Below the pieces are notes generated by a model. It ran no database searches and was not told the DNA's origin. It was given only the letters and a program-made list of their open reading frames with translations. The translations under genes and the position numbers were made by a program. Source: Theobroma cacao (lineage: Eukaryota; Streptophyta; Magnoliopsida; Malvales; Malvaceae). Taken from it: a stretch of DNA of 64,000 nucleotides. This document shows positions 1 to 11,134 of the stretch, in pieces; within the stretch, counting starts at the first letter, position 1; the number at the start of each line of letters is the position of its first letter. Where the stretch lies: positions 1,237,989 to 1,301,988 of the forward strand of contig NC_030855.1 of the NCBI RefSeq assembly GCF_000208745.1, given 5' to 3'.

Positions 1-879
1 ATTTGAATCCATCATCAAAACACATAATTTAACCATGGAAAATAAGGAGAAATGCATGGAAATGATAAGTCTTAAGCGAAGCTTGAAAAATCATACCTTT
101 AAACACTTGATTCCTTGAAAAATCACACTTTTCCTTTGAATTTTCTCACTCTAGGGTTTGTTCTTATTTCTCTCTCTCTTCTGCTGGTTTTGGCTGACCC
201 TCTCAATGAAGAATTCTGGAATTTTCAAGCCTTTTAATAGGCTTAATAAAATATTATTATTTTATTTACCTTTTGAATATTTTATTATTTTATTTTTTTC
301 TAGCCATCTTTTTGACTTTCTTTTTTTACCACTCAATCATCTTCACTTATCCATGTCTTCCATAAAATTTCTAGACTTTTCCAAAGTTTTGGTGGAGTAA
401 ATTTTTAAAAATTACACTTTTACCCTCGTAAAGTGAAAAATTACGTTTTTATCCCAAAATTTGAAAAATTGCCCATAGACATATTTTTCATCCCTTATAC
501 TCTTATCATTCTCCAATTTGTCAAATGTGATCTAAATTCTCTCAAAATCTCAAAATTTATCCATGGATGGAAAAATTACGATTTTGCCCCTAGATAGTGA
601 AAATTTTGATTTGACTCCGAATTGAACCTCGAACTCCGAATTACCATTTTGAGTCATCCCTAAACTGTGAAACTCTTAATTTCACCTTAAAATTCCTATT
701 TGAACTAGTTCAAGGCTTAATCGACTTAATGGTACCATTATGGGCAATATAGTCTTTTAATGATTTCTCGAACTTCCTAAATATACAAACATTCTATCGA
801 GCATGTGAATGACATTATAATTATTTTACAAAGCAGGGTTTGACATTATAAGTTTTCCTTCTTTACTTGATATGAATAT
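1..879. other. Intergenic, LTR-like AT-rich DNA
   Basis: No gene is supported here. From about 395 to 720 a loose motif recurs, a run like 'aaaattac' followed by 'ttt(t/a)(a/c)ccc'. This texture is common in decayed plant LTR-retrotransposon LTRs and UTRs. No terminal pair or target duplication is visible, so assignment to an LTR is a guess. The open frame at 158-400 is a low-complexity F/L-rich translation of a T-rich tract and is not credible as a gene. Confidence 0.4.
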
Positions 880-1400
880 AAATGATATTGTGTGTGATAT
901 GCATAATAGACACATATTGGTTGGAAAGAAGTACTTTGTCTCATCCATAAAATGATTGTTTTGTTATGAATCAATTTCATGAGCTTGAATGCATGCTTAA
1001 TACCTTTAAGTTATATATTATAAATAAAGCTATTGTTGTGTCTTTTATAATTAACAATTTTCCCCCCACATGAAGAGACACTAAGAAAACTCTAAAATAT
1101 AAAAAAGAGGAAATGTCTCTCGAGGACCTTGGTAATTATCTTTGAATAAAAGAAGATTATTGCAAACAATAAAAAGTCAAGCAAGATAAAACAGAAAAAG
1201 ATTCTAATGGAAAGAATCTTGAGACTTCAAAAGTCCATGTGATGGAGCATAAACCATAAAACAAGTCAGTTTCGTACAACAAAAGAAAACATTTCGTTGG
1301 TATAAATGACAAAAGTGAAAAAACTAAAAGGAGCAAAAGGGTCCATGTTTTCATTGTAACAAACTTGGACAGTTCATGGTCAAATGTAGACTTTTGAAAT
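880..1400 (+). pseudogene. copia element 1 gag remnant
   Basis: Reading across frames gives the copia Gag C-terminal pattern: a 'PPT-RD' segment near 1060, then 'MSLEDLGNYL-IKEDY' (about 1112-1160), which matches the conserved 'LTLEDL..HLRIEEE' region of UBN2-type Gag. A zinc knuckle follows near 1346-1390, reading C-F-H-C-N-K-L-G-Q-F-M-V-K-C. In it the CCHC histidine is replaced by Gln, so zinc binding would be lost. Stop codons interrupt every frame. The N-terminal part of Gag is not recognisable. Confidence 0.7.
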
Positions 1401-1479
1401 ACAAGAAATAAGATATGAACAATAGCAAGTTTGTTGCTATGATTTTCGAGATCAAGCTTCTCCAAGATGATGGAGGATG

Positions 1480-2909
1480 GTGGATTGACATTGGTGCAAC
1501 TAAACATGTATGTAAGGACAAAAGTTTCTTCAAGTCCTTAGAAGCGGTTAATGATGGAACCATGCTATACATGAGAAATTCCTTCATTACATGACTGAAA
1601 GGAAAAGGTATCGTAGAACTCATGTTTACTTATGGAAAAATATTTATACTAAACAATGTCTATTATGTACCATAAGTTAGAAAGATTCTTGTGTCGAGTG
1701 ATTTGTTGAATAAGTATGGCTTCACATTAGTATTTGAGACAAATAAGTTCATCCTTACAAAAGGTGGACAATATGTGAGAAGTGAATAGTTATGTGAAAC
1801 ATGTTTAATCTTAATATTAATAAAATGCTACTAGTTCTACTTATATTGATGCCTGATTTAATGTTCATGATTGTAAAGTAGTATGGTTTAATTTATGGTA
1901 TAATAGATTAAGTCATGTTTATTATAGAAAAATGCATAATATGATTAAATTAGAGTTGATATCTAATATTGATGGAAAATAATGATATGTGCAAGACATG
2001 CATGGTTACTAAAATCATAGGAAGTTCATTTTCTAAGGGAGAAAGAAACTTTAAAATGCTTGTATTAATACATTCTAATGTTTGTGACATTTATAGTACT
2101 CCATCTATTAGTGGAAAGAAATACTTCGTAACTGTTGTTCAATTTTCTACCCACGTAAGTATATGTATCGCAAAGATAATATAGTGATGAGTAGAGTGTT
2201 GATCCCATAAAGAATTGATGCTCCATAGAGAGAGTTATGGTTGAAATACTAAAACATATGCAATAAAAGTCTGCACCTCAAAATTGCTCTTTTTCTTCCA
2301 TTAAAATTCTTCTTTAATCAAATACCTACAAAAGCATAAATAAATCAATAACAACCTATCTTAATCACTTTAACAACAAATTAAACATAAAATTAACTAA
2401 GATTAGATTGACTCACCTAAATTAACTAATTTAAAATAATTAAATAAAACCTACTAATTTTTATGCATTACTACAAGAACTAAGCTAAATTACTATCAAA
2501 ATTATGCCTAAATAACTTTATATCATAGAGTTATCAATAACATTTATAGTGACTTCTCTAGATATTGCTATATTTATTTATTGTATATGCCAAAGATGAA
2601 GTAATGGAGAAATTTAGAATATATAAAAATAAAATTGAATTGCATTATGAATTGCATATCAAATGTTTACAAAGTGATAAAAGAGGTGAATATTATGATT
2701 CCAAGTATTTCGAGTCCACTGGTATTATTCATGAGATTACCGCTTCATACGCATCAAAACAAAATGGTGTAACGGAACGTAAGAATCGACTTCTTTCAAA
2801 AATGATCAATGCTTTGCTTTCTAGTTTAGGTTTGGGAAAAAAGATTTTAAGACTAAGCCTTATTAACGACTTGCCATATACTAAATATAATTCCAACCAA
2901 AAGGAGTAA
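1480..2909 (+). pseudogene. copia element 1 protease-integrase remnant
   Basis: At about 1483-1510 the frame reads 'WIDIGATKHVC', the retroviral-type aspartic protease site with its catalytic Asp. The GAG-pre-integrase region follows (about 1890-2010, including 'CKTCMVTK'). The integrase core is split: 'KYFV' ends near 2130 and '(I)TFI-DFSRYCYIYLLYAK' resumes near 2537. Beyond it, 2640-2840 carries 'SDKRGEYYDSKYF' and 'KQNGVTERKNR', which match the second Asp and the Glu of the DDE triad. One base also seems to be missing just after 2548. The protein is non-functional. Confidence 0.8.
2133..2536. mobile_element. 404 bp insertion in the copia integrase, solo-LTR-like
   Basis: The integrase reading frame stops making sense at 2133 and becomes recognisable again at 2537, so about 404 bp is foreign. 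The insert begins TGTTG and ends TTATCA, giving the TG...CA termini of an LTR. It is flanked by GTAAC (2128-2132) and ATAAC (2537-2541), which agree in four of five bases and look like a 5 bp target duplication. The simplest reading is a solo LTR or a very small LTR derivative. The interior has no coding signal and I do not recognise the family. Confidence 0.55.
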
Positions 2910-3489
2910 AACTACTCCTTATAACCTATGGAATGGAAAAAGGTCAAACTTTAATTATGTAAGAGTTTAGGGATGTTGAGTCATTGTAAAAGTTTTGGAG
3001 CCAAAGGAAAGAAAAATGGGTGAAAGAGGAATTAAACGTATATTATAGGATATGCTAAACATACTAAAGCATATCGTTTCATGGTGATAGAGCCCAATGT
3101 TTCATATTCTATTAATATAGTCATAGAATCAAGAGACATTATCTTTGATGAAACAATGTTCAATTTAATTCAAAGATCCAAAGAACTAATAACAGAAAGT
3201 GATAAACTTTTAGAAAATGATGAGAAAACTATTGAGCTTCGAAGAAGTAAAAAAATTAGAAAAGCAAAGACATATGGATTCGATTTCGTCATTTACTTAA
3301 TAGAAGGTATGAGAGAAGAAACATGTGAATACTTGCCTTACTACTTTAATATAGAAAGAGAATGTGATCCTCAAACTTATTGGGAGGCAATGATGTCTTA
3401 AGATGCTTCATTTTGAAGAGAAGTAATACAAAATAAGATAGACTCGATAGTGGGAAACAAAACTTAGAAATTGATAGACCTTTCACCAA

Positions 3490-4880
3490 GTTCCAAGCTA
3501 ATAGACTGTAAATGGATTTCAAAAAGAAAATGAAAGTTGATGAAATCGTAGATAAGTTTAAAGTAAGGCTAGTGGCCAAGGGCTTTAAACAAAATGAATG
3601 TGCTAATTATTTTGATACATATGCACCGGTAGCAAAAATAGCTGCAATTAAAGTGCTTGTAGCATTTGCATCTATACATATGATGGTAATTCACCAAATA
3701 GATGTTAAAACGACATTCCTAAATGGTGAGTTTGATGAAGTAGTGCATATGGAACAACTCAAAGGATTTGTCTTTCTTGGTCAAGAAAGGAAAGTATATA
3801 AGCTTGTTAAATCCTTGTATGAATTAAAACAAGCACCTAAACAATGACATCAAAAGTTTGATTATACTAACTAATGGCTACAAGATTAATCAATCTAACA
3901 AATGTGTCTATAGTAAGTTCCATAATGATAAAGGTGTTATCATTTGTCTATATGTGGATGACATGTTAATCTTTGATGCAAATTTATAACAAGGCGAGGA
4001 CACAAAAAGATTCTTATCAAAGAATTTTTACATAAAAGATATGGGTGTGGAAGATGTTATTCTTAGTATAAGAATAATGAGAGAAAATAATGGCTTAACA
4101 TTGTCTCAATCTCATTACATTAAAAAGATTGTAATGAAGTATGGCAAGTCAGATTGTGTACTAATGTCTACACCTTATAATTCTAATTTAAGGCTAGTAT
4201 CCAATAAAGACAAGCCAATAGCACAAAATGAATATGCTAAGGTGATTGGATGCCTAATGTATGCTATAGTGTGTACAAGGTCAAACATTGCTTTTGTGAT
4301 TAAGATGCTAAGTCAGTTTACAAGTAATCCAAGTAAAGAATATTGGTATGTTGTTCATATAGTTCTAAGGTATTTAAAAAGTATAATGAACTATATCACT
4401 TGCTATTCAAGTTTTTCTTCAGTTTTAGAAAGGTATATAGATGCTAGTTAGAACTCAAATAGAATGGATCATACTTCTATAATTGGTTGGATTTTTACAA
4501 TTGGTGCGAGTGTTGTTTCTTGAGGTTCTAAGAAACAAACTTGTTAAATGGACTCCACCATGGCAACTGAATTTATACCATTAACATTTGCCATCCAAAA
4601 AGCGGAATGGTTGAGAGTTTTACTCTATGAAATTCCATTGTGGCCTGAACCAATAGCACCAATATTGATACATTGTGACAATGAAGTAACGGTATTAAAG
4701 GCATATAATCAAGCACACAATGGAAGGAGTTGATATATTGAACTTCGACATAAAATTGTAAGACAAAGAATTAATGATGGTATAGTCACTGTAAGTTATG
4801 TGAGGTTTTGTGAAAACTTCATAGATTCTTTTACCAAAAGTTTGAAGAAAAACTTGGTAATAAAGAACTCAAAAGGATGG
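3490..4880 (+). pseudogene. copia element 1 reverse transcriptase-RNase H remnant
   Basis: 3512-3847 reads as the RT N-terminal half, including 'KARLVAKGF'-like (VRLVAKGFKQ), 'APVAKIAAIKVLVAFA' and 'QIDVKTTFLNGEF'. The catalytic motif YVDDML is at about 3950-3968. 4041-4451 continues the RT thumb and connection. RNase H follows at 4430-4880 ('YIDAS', 'SKKQTC', 'TMATEFI'). Stops at about 3847, 3988, 4450 and 4523 and several frame changes kill it. The order RT then RNase H after integrase is diagnostic of Ty1/copia. Confidence 0.85.
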
Positions 4881-5435
4881 GTCTTAAGCTTATCAATTAA
4901 ATCGCCAATGGTGGGAGCTTATATCGACACTTGTGGTCTACTTGTAAGTTTTTGGTACTGACCATTCTACCACATGGGTGATTGCAAGCACTAATTTATA
5001 TTTTCCATCTAGAGATGAATAGTGCTTGGTTCCTGTAATGTGTAAAGTAAAGTTGAACAAAAGTTCTTAATAGACCCATAACATGTATATATTGAAGTAC
5101 TATAATTATAGAGTACTTTTGATAGGGGCTACCTATGTGAGTAAAAATGTGACCGTTTCTAGGAGCTAAAAGATTGAATCTGACAACACTCATGAATAGA
5201 TGCAAAACACAAGGGCCATAAAAACAAGTTGACAAAACTAGATACAAAGTGAGAAAAGAAGTTTGTGTGTGTTTAGTGGCTTGACTAGTCAAATGAAGAA
5301 TTGTTGGTTTAATGCTTGATCAACGAGTCAATTCTGACTATAACCAACCACACTAACTAAATGAAGGTTCAGATCTTCAAAATACCTTCATTTATGCACA
5401 AGATTCCCAAAATTATTGGTATTTGAAAATTTTAA

Positions 5436-5449
5436 AAATAGTGGGGAGT
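5436..5449 (+). other. Candidate polypurine tract of copia element 1
   Basis: A purine-rich run (AAAAATAGTGGGGAG-like) lies directly before TGTTACTATA, the expected arrangement for the plus-strand primer next to a 3' LTR. A second purine-rich stretch at about 4908-4918 (GGTGGGAGC), closer to the end of the coding remnant, is an alternative. Confidence 0.45.
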
Positions 5450-6235
5450 TGTTACTATATTTTCAAAATAAAAGATTATCTTTTCATATGAAAAGTTATC
5501 TTAGCTAAAAGATTATATCAAATAATGTGACTATTGGATTGTAGGTGGGTTTTTCATGTGAATAGTTATGTCTCTTGGTAAAATGACATGTTGAAAAAAT
5601 ACCTCTAAATCCAAAAGTTATGACAGAACAAGAAAAACACCATAGCTCAAAAGTTTAGATATGAAAAGATTATGTCTTATGCAATGAATTATTGTCCTTT
5701 CGTAAGGTGATTATTGGAACAATACATTTATCTAAGGATTGTGTCTTGCAAAATGCAAAAGTATCTTTAAGACAAAGAGGTTCCTTGATGAAAAGATTGT
5801 GTCCTTGAGAAAAACACTTGCAAGCTTCTATAAAGGCCTTATTGTCAACCATTTTAACACACCAAAACAAATAAGACAAGAGCAAAGAAATCAAGAGCAA
5901 TAGAAGTATTATGTTTTGAAAATAAACATAAACACTTGAGTTCCCATCATGTATCAAAGGAATCCAAATTCCTTATAATCTACTTTTTAGAGAAAGTAGA
6001 CTTTAAGATCGAATAACTTTGCAAATCATCGAGTGTATCTAGCGGTCTACTCTCGTAAAGTGCAAAAATGAAGTTAGACGTTGACTTTATTGTATCTTTA
6101 AGGCTATTCGTATAATTCTCCTTTTGCATACAGAGTGGTGGGGGCGAAATAGATCTTAAAGAGAGCATCTATTGAAAGGCTCATCTTGAAGTCAATTTTG
6201 CTTGTTTCTTGAATTCCATCTAAATCCTATTTGCA
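5450..6235 (+). repeat. Candidate 3' LTR of copia element 1
   Basis: The sequence begins TGTTAC right after a purine tract and carries several degenerate repeats of 'aaaagatta/tgtc' between 5470 and 5820, a texture seen in LTR promoters. The right end is uncertain and was placed before the 'caccaac' at about 6235. Without a 5' partner the call cannot be confirmed from this window. Confidence 0.4.
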
Positions 6236-6503
6236 CCAACAAATTTTTCTTTCCAATTTTCTTCATATATAATAAAAAACATCTCCACCTATATGCTTTT
6301 CAATGCTTGCTAAAAGAAAAAAAAAACAAATGCTCAATGATTAGGGTATGCAGTACATTCTTGCCTTTGCTATGCCTCTATAATTATTCACCACTTTAGA
6401 AAAGCATTAACCTTGTGGAAGGATTGGAGACCACTTTTCAAGTATCATAATTACTTTATTTTTTAATTTAAAAAAAATTCAAATTCCACTTTTTTAATAT
6501 ATA

Positions 6504-8315
6504 CTAGAAGAGCGCCCGCGCTATATAATGGGTTTATAAAATTTCATAAATAGTTAATGTAATGAAAACTTAAAACTGCATTTAAAAAAGCTTTATAAAC
6601 AATTAATAAAGAAATATATACTAATCCATATCAATCTTATGTGGCAAACACACTTACTTTAAAGTCTCATAATTTAAAACAAAAGACACAAATGATTAAA
6701 TTATAGACTTGATATTCCAAAAATAACTTAATCATATAACAAAATCGTAAAACAAATTCTTCTCAATATTAACAAAAAATAAAATAGCACAAATGCAATC
6801 ATTCTTCATTTTACTTCAGATAATATTCATAATTCTCATATGCTTCAAGTGCTTAACTACTGTTCCTTTTAATTCAATTTAAGCATTTGAAATGAAATCA
6901 AAAGAATTGGTCAACAATTGATTACATTAATAGCAAGACACAAAATGAAATTGCTTTAGTAAAATCACAAACTATTAGAATTCACTAAATCAAGGTCATC
7001 AATTGAATTAAAAGCTTGAATAAAAATAAAAATAATAAAGAATCCAAATAATAAAAGCTTTAACAAACAAATGAAATGAGATAAAAAGAAGAAAAATTAG
7101 ATACTTACACCAAAGGTTTCTGATTTCTGTATAGAACCAATAATATTATAAAAAATAATAAAAACTTAAATAATAAAACTAGATAAATAGAAAATCATGG
7201 AATTAATTGTTCAATTAATTATTTTATTTTTATTCTTATCATTTTTTAAATTATTGTCAAAAATTTAAATTAATGCATAAATTGAAATTAAATAAATCAA
7301 ATAAATAATTAAAAAGTAAAACAATGGGCAAGGAAATAAGATGAAGAAGAAAGGAGAAAAATAATAGAGAATTTAATATATCGCTATCTAATCTGTTTAA
7401 TCAATTAAAAAAGTAAAAAATTTATATTTATATTTATATTTCTACTCTTGACCCTTAACTCTCGCTCCTGCTTGATCTCTCCTTTCTCTTCTCTCCTCTT
7501 TCCTCACCCCATTCTTTCATTCTTTCTCCATATTCTTCCTCTAAGCAAGAGAACACTCAAATAAAGAGAACAAATTCTAGAATCATGGTATTAGGAAAAG
7601 ACAAAAATGCCATGGCCTCCCAAAAACACAAAAACCATTAAAAAACCTCAAAGTAAAAATAAATAAAAAAACTTAAAAACAAAAGCATACATAAACAAAA
7701 ACTATATAAGAATAAATAAAAGAAAAAAAATAGAAAATAACAATGAAACAAAAGTCGAACAATAGAACCTGTAGGAAAAAAAAATCAAACCATGAGCATA
7801 TGAAAGGGAAAAATCAAAAGCAAATGCAACTTGAAGAACCAAAATATAAAGCAAATTAATACAGTCAAATCAAAGCAACACAAAAACCACGAATCAAAAC
7901 AAAATGAAAATCACAAAACAAAGAAAGATTCATACAATAATGAAACCGAAATACAAAAAAATAAAAAAATAAAGAAACCAAAAACAATGGCTGAACAAAT
8001 CAAAGACCAAACAAAGCAAGCCAATGAAAAAAAAGTTAAAAAACGAAAAAGGCTGTAAAAATTAGAGAAAAAGATTAAAAAAAGAGAGAAGGCAGAAAAA
8101 CCCAGGGGAGAAGCTAAAAATTAGAATGGACAAATCAAAAGTAGAAACGATAAAGAAACCTAAGAAAGGAAAAATCACCAAAATGTTATGCCACTAAAGA
8201 AAACAACAACTTTCACTCAATTAGAGCGCCACATGTCAATTAATTGAACTGTTGATGTGGCTCTCTAATTGAGCTCAATTGGCCCCTTTCAAGGACGACT
8301 TTTAATATATGTAGA
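6504..8315 (-). mobile_element. Non-autonomous Helitron, both termini recognisable
   Basis: Read on the minus strand, the element starts at 8315 with TCTACATATATTAAAAG, typical of plant Helitron 5' ends, preceded by A. It ends at 6504 with a short GC-rich hairpin (AGCG-CGGG-CGCT) followed by CTTCTAG and then a T. The TC start, the hairpin, the CTRR end and the A/T insertion context are the defining Helitron features. Length is about 1.8 kb. No RepHel helicase is encoded. The interior is A-rich on the plus strand and holds a strongly CT-rich tract at about 7440-7550, possibly captured DNA. Movement would need a helper element elsewhere. Confidence 0.75.
8216..8273. repeat. Subterminal inverted repeat of the Helitron
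   Basis: The arms 8216-8234 (CTCAATTAGAGCGCCACAT) and 8255-8273 are inverted copies matching at 18 of 19 positions, with a 20 bp spacer. They lie about 40-100 bp inside the Helitron 5' end. Such subterminal palindromes could serve transposase recognition, but that role is an inference. Confidence 0.75.
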
Positions 8316-8887
8316 TATTACCAATGCAAGATCAAAAAGAAATTTACCCAAAAATTACCTAATTGGAGAAAGTGTCTACAACACCACAGTCAGGAACACT
8401 TAAATTCCACAAATCTGCTATTGACTTAAGAGATTTACCTATTTATTATTAAATTAAACATCCGTCTACAAACTTTCATGTTTTTGATTGGAAGTTTTCA
8501 TTAATATTTTCAAATACATATTATATAAGAGAATTCTAATATAATAAATTAATTAACAAAATTTAATCAAAACGTTACAAATTTATGTAATTAACACTTC
8601 TTTATTTATAATTATATTAATTTTTTCATTTTAATTGTAATTTAATGGATGTGTAACAACATTATAAAACCTTTCCATTAAAGCTATCAGCCTCGTAGCT
8701 TTTCTCCCTGACCGAGCTGATAATACCTCAATTCCAAGCATGACTCGTTTAATTTTGGAAGGCAGATCAGATCCTCCTTAAATCTTCCTTCTATGACGGT
8801 TTCACCATACAAATATCTTTCCTTTTCAATGGAAAAATAAACACAAGAAATTAATCTAATGCCACCTTGGTAGAGGGAAGCAAGGAA
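8316..8887. other. Intergenic, possible gene-fragment tail
   Basis: AT-rich to about 8670. On the minus strand, 8687-8941 is open for 84 codons and reads into the inverted repeat at 8888-9040. Its middle ('YGETVIEGRFKEDL...') looks more protein-like than random, but I recognise no family. It may be a captured fragment adjoining the repeat or simply chance. Confidence 0.35.
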
Positions 8888-9040
8888 ACACGGGCATGAG
8901 AGATGCGAAAAAACGAAGTGAGAGGGAAGTAAGGAAAACAAAAGAGGAAGAAAGATGTGAAAAGCCCAGAATATCCCTTTAAAATCACCAAAGACTTTAA
9001 CAGATGTCAGACATGAGATTCATTAGATTAAGAAGATAAG
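8888..9040 (-). repeat. Copy 1 of the inverted repeat bordering the BBE array
   Basis: Read on the minus strand, this stretch matches 42210-42394 on the plus strand. Shared blocks include TCTGACATCTGTT, TTTAAAGGGATATTCTGGGC and CTTCGTTTTTTCGCATCTCT. Homology ends abruptly at about 8888, beyond which the two loci differ. It sits immediately upstream of the first BBE-like gene and probably overlaps its promoter. It may be a transposon terminus or the promoter and leader of a once-shared neighbour. Confidence 0.8.
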
Positions 9041-9061
9041 AGGAACGTTGATGACCTTGTG

Positions 9062-10687
9062 ATGAAAGAGCAGCCGGCAAAGATGAAGGCCGCAGCATCT
9101 GCGATTCTCTCAGCCTTATCAATATTTTTCATTTCGCTTTCATTGGCAAGTTCACAATCTATTCAGGACAAGTTTGTTCAATGCCTTTCCAAGCAATCTC
9201 AATCCTCTAATCCAATCGCTGGAGCCATCTATACCCCTAACAACGCTTCATTTTCATCTGTTTTAGAGTCATATGTAAGGAATCTCCGGTTCATGACACC
9301 TGAAACCCCTAAACCTCTCGTTATTGTGACCGCCTTGCACGAATCCCATGTCCAAGCAACTGTTGTTTGTTCAAAATCCGTTGGCTTGCAGATCAGAATC
9401 CGGAGTGGTGGCCACGATTATGAGGGTCTATCTTATGTATCCAGTGTTCCTTTTGTTATTCTCGATATGTTTAATCTTCGAGGTATTGATATCAATGTAA
9501 GAGATGAAAGTGCGTGGGTGCAGGCGGGGGCGAGCCTTGGGGAAGTTTATTACAGAATTGCAGAGAAAAGTCCAGTTCATGGCTTCCCTGCCGGGGTATG
9601 TCCGACTCTTGGTGTTGGCGGGCACTTCACTGGTGGTGGCTATGGAAACATGATGAGGAAGTATGGACTTTCTGTTGACAATATCATAGACGCGAAAGTA
9701 GTTGATGCTAGCGGTAGAATTCTCGATAGAGCATCTATGGGAGAAGATCTCTTTTGGGCCATTAGAGGAGGGGGTGCTGCTAGTTTTTGTGTTGTTCTTT
9801 CATGGAAAATCAAGTTGGTTCCTGTTCCTGAAACTGTCACTGTTTTCAGAGTAGACAAGACCCTGGAGGAAGGAGCCACTGACCTCGTTGTCAAGTGGCA
9901 ACAGGTTGCGGATAGGCTGGATGATGATCTTTTCATAAGATTGATGCTGAGCCCTGAAAAAATTGGAAGCCCTCCAGGCCAGAATACGATTCAAGCATCT
10001 TTTGTTGCTATGTTTTTGGGGCAAACAGAAAGGCTTCTTCAATTGATGAACGAGAGCTTTCCGGAACTAGGTTTACAGAAAAAAGATTGCATCAAGATGA
10101 GGTGGGTGGAATCAGTTCTCTTTTGGATCAATTATCCAAATGTATCATCAACAGACGTGTTGCTCCAAAGAATTCCTAAGAGTGAAAGCTTTCTGAAACG
10201 TAAATCAGATTATGTCCAACAACCTATCCCCAAGGCTGGCTTGGAAGCCATATGGAAAGTAATGATAGAAGCAGAGAATGTGGGGATGAACTGGAATCCT
10301 TACGGAGGGAAAATGAGTGAGATTTTGCCCACAGCAACTCCTTTCCCCCACAGAGCAGGGAATATATTCAAGATTCAGTATGGTTCCAACTGGAAAAAAC
10401 CAGGGAACGAGATCGCTGACAACTTCTTGAACTGGACCAGGAAGCTGTACGAAGCCATGACCCCCTACGTGTCAAAGAATCCACGGGAGTCATTTCTCAA
10501 CTACAGGGATATCGACATTGGTGTGAATTCAAATGGTACATTGGAAGAAGGAAGAGTTTACGGAAGCAAATATTTCAAGGAAAATTTTGACAGATTGGTG
10601 GATGTGAAGACGCAGGTCGATCCTGACAATTTCTTCAGCTATGAGCAAAGCATTCCAACTCGTTCATCTGATTGCAGGGGCTGCTGA
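9062..10687 (+). CDS. BBE-like FAD-linked oxidase 1 (Leu gatekeeper)
   Basis: This single uninterrupted frame encodes 541 residues, the usual family length. A hydrophobic signal peptide (about residues 10-32, after an N-terminal Met-Lys-rich stretch) points to secretion. The FAD_binding_4 domain holds RSGGHDY with the flavin-linking His118 and the matching GVCPTLGVGGH with the flavin-linking Cys180. The C-terminal BBE domain ends in NYRDIDIG and a NFFSYEQSIP tail. Family members oxidise alcohols such as monolignols, oligosaccharides or alkaloid precursors. Leu183 occupies the oxygen-gating position that is Val in the four neighbours, which favours dehydrogenase behaviour. Cys243 replaces a Gly conserved in the other copies. 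The start is the ATG at 9062; a second in-frame ATG at 9083 is possible. It is intronless, like the other four. The substrate cannot be deduced. Confidence 0.95.
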   Translation: MKEQPAKMKAAASAILSALSIFFISLSLASSQSIQDKFVQCLSKQSQSSNPIAGAIYTPNNASFSSVLESYVRNLRFMTPETPKPLVIVTALHESHVQATVVCSKSVGLQIRIRSGGHDYEGLSYVSSVPFVILDMFNLRGIDINVRDESAWVQAGASLGEVYYRIAEKSPVHGFPAGVCPTLGVGGHFTGGGYGNMMRKYGLSVDNIIDAKVVDASGRILDRASMGEDLFWAIRGGGAASFCVVLSWKIKLVPVPETVTVFRVDKTLEEGATDLVVKWQQVADRLDDDLFIRLMLSPEKIGSPPGQNTIQASFVAMFLGQTERLLQLMNESFPELGLQKKDCIKMRWVESVLFWINYPNVSSTDVLLQRIPKSESFLKRKSDYVQQPIPKAGLEAIWKVMIEAENVGMNWNPYGGKMSEILPTATPFPHRAGNIFKIQYGSNWKKPGNEIADNFLNWTRKLYEAMTPYVSKNPRESFLNYRDIDIGVNSNGTLEEGRVYGSKYFKENFDRLVDVKTQVDPDNFFSYEQSIPTRSSDCRGC

Positions 10688-11134
10688 CTAAAAGGACCTG
10701 ATCACCAGGATGTTTAGCATAGTCATTTGCAATATTTAAATAAGCACCAATAAAAGTATATTGTTATCAGCAGTACTCTTCCTCCTTCCATTTAGTTTAA
10801 TAAATTTTCAATAGTCTAAAAAGAGTTTCTTTTTTCCTATTTTGTTAGGATATACGTTCAATTAATTACCATTATTTTCTTTCCCATTATATTTTGTTTG
10901 AAATCCGAAGGAAAAAGACACTCACTTAAAAACGTTGACTTAATGAAATAATCTTGTCATTACTTACCTAATATAAAATCTCATAACATGTCAAGTCGTA
11001 TGTCTTTTTACTTTAAAATAAGCTTATATTTTTGCTTCCAAATAGGCTAATATTGCTGCTGACTTTTCATGATGTTAATGAAAGCTTTCATCCTTTTATT
11101 TACTCGGGAAAAAATTTCAATTTCTTCAGAAAAC
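10688..11134. other. 3' flank of BBE-like 1
   Basis: An AATAAA at 10749-10754, about 60 bases after the stop codon, is a plausible polyadenylation signal. The rest is AT-rich and non-coding up to the LTR at 11135. Confidence 0.45.

Larger units (their letters stand above)
880..6235 (+). mobile_element. Degenerate Ty1/copia LTR retrotransposon (element 1)
   Basis: Gag, protease, integrase, reverse transcriptase and RNase H remnants follow one another in copia order (integrase before RT) on the plus strand. All are broken by stops and frameshifts. A polypurine tract and a candidate 3' LTR follow at 5436 and 5450. No matching 5' LTR was found upstream of gag, so the left part is lost or unrecognisable. 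The element cannot make its own proteins. The left and right limits are approximate. A foreign segment sits in the integrase region (2133-2536). Confidence 0.85.

Noticed and set aside
158..400. 80-codon open frame.
   Set aside because: Low-complexity Phe/Leu composition from a T-rich tract with no domain or conserved motif.
5670..5957. Minus-strand 95-codon frame.
   Set aside because: Lies inside a probable LTR and has no recognisable domain.
7831..8058. 75-codon Lys/Asn-rich frame inside the Helitron.
   Set aside because: It simply reflects the A-rich plus strand of the element and no protein family fits.
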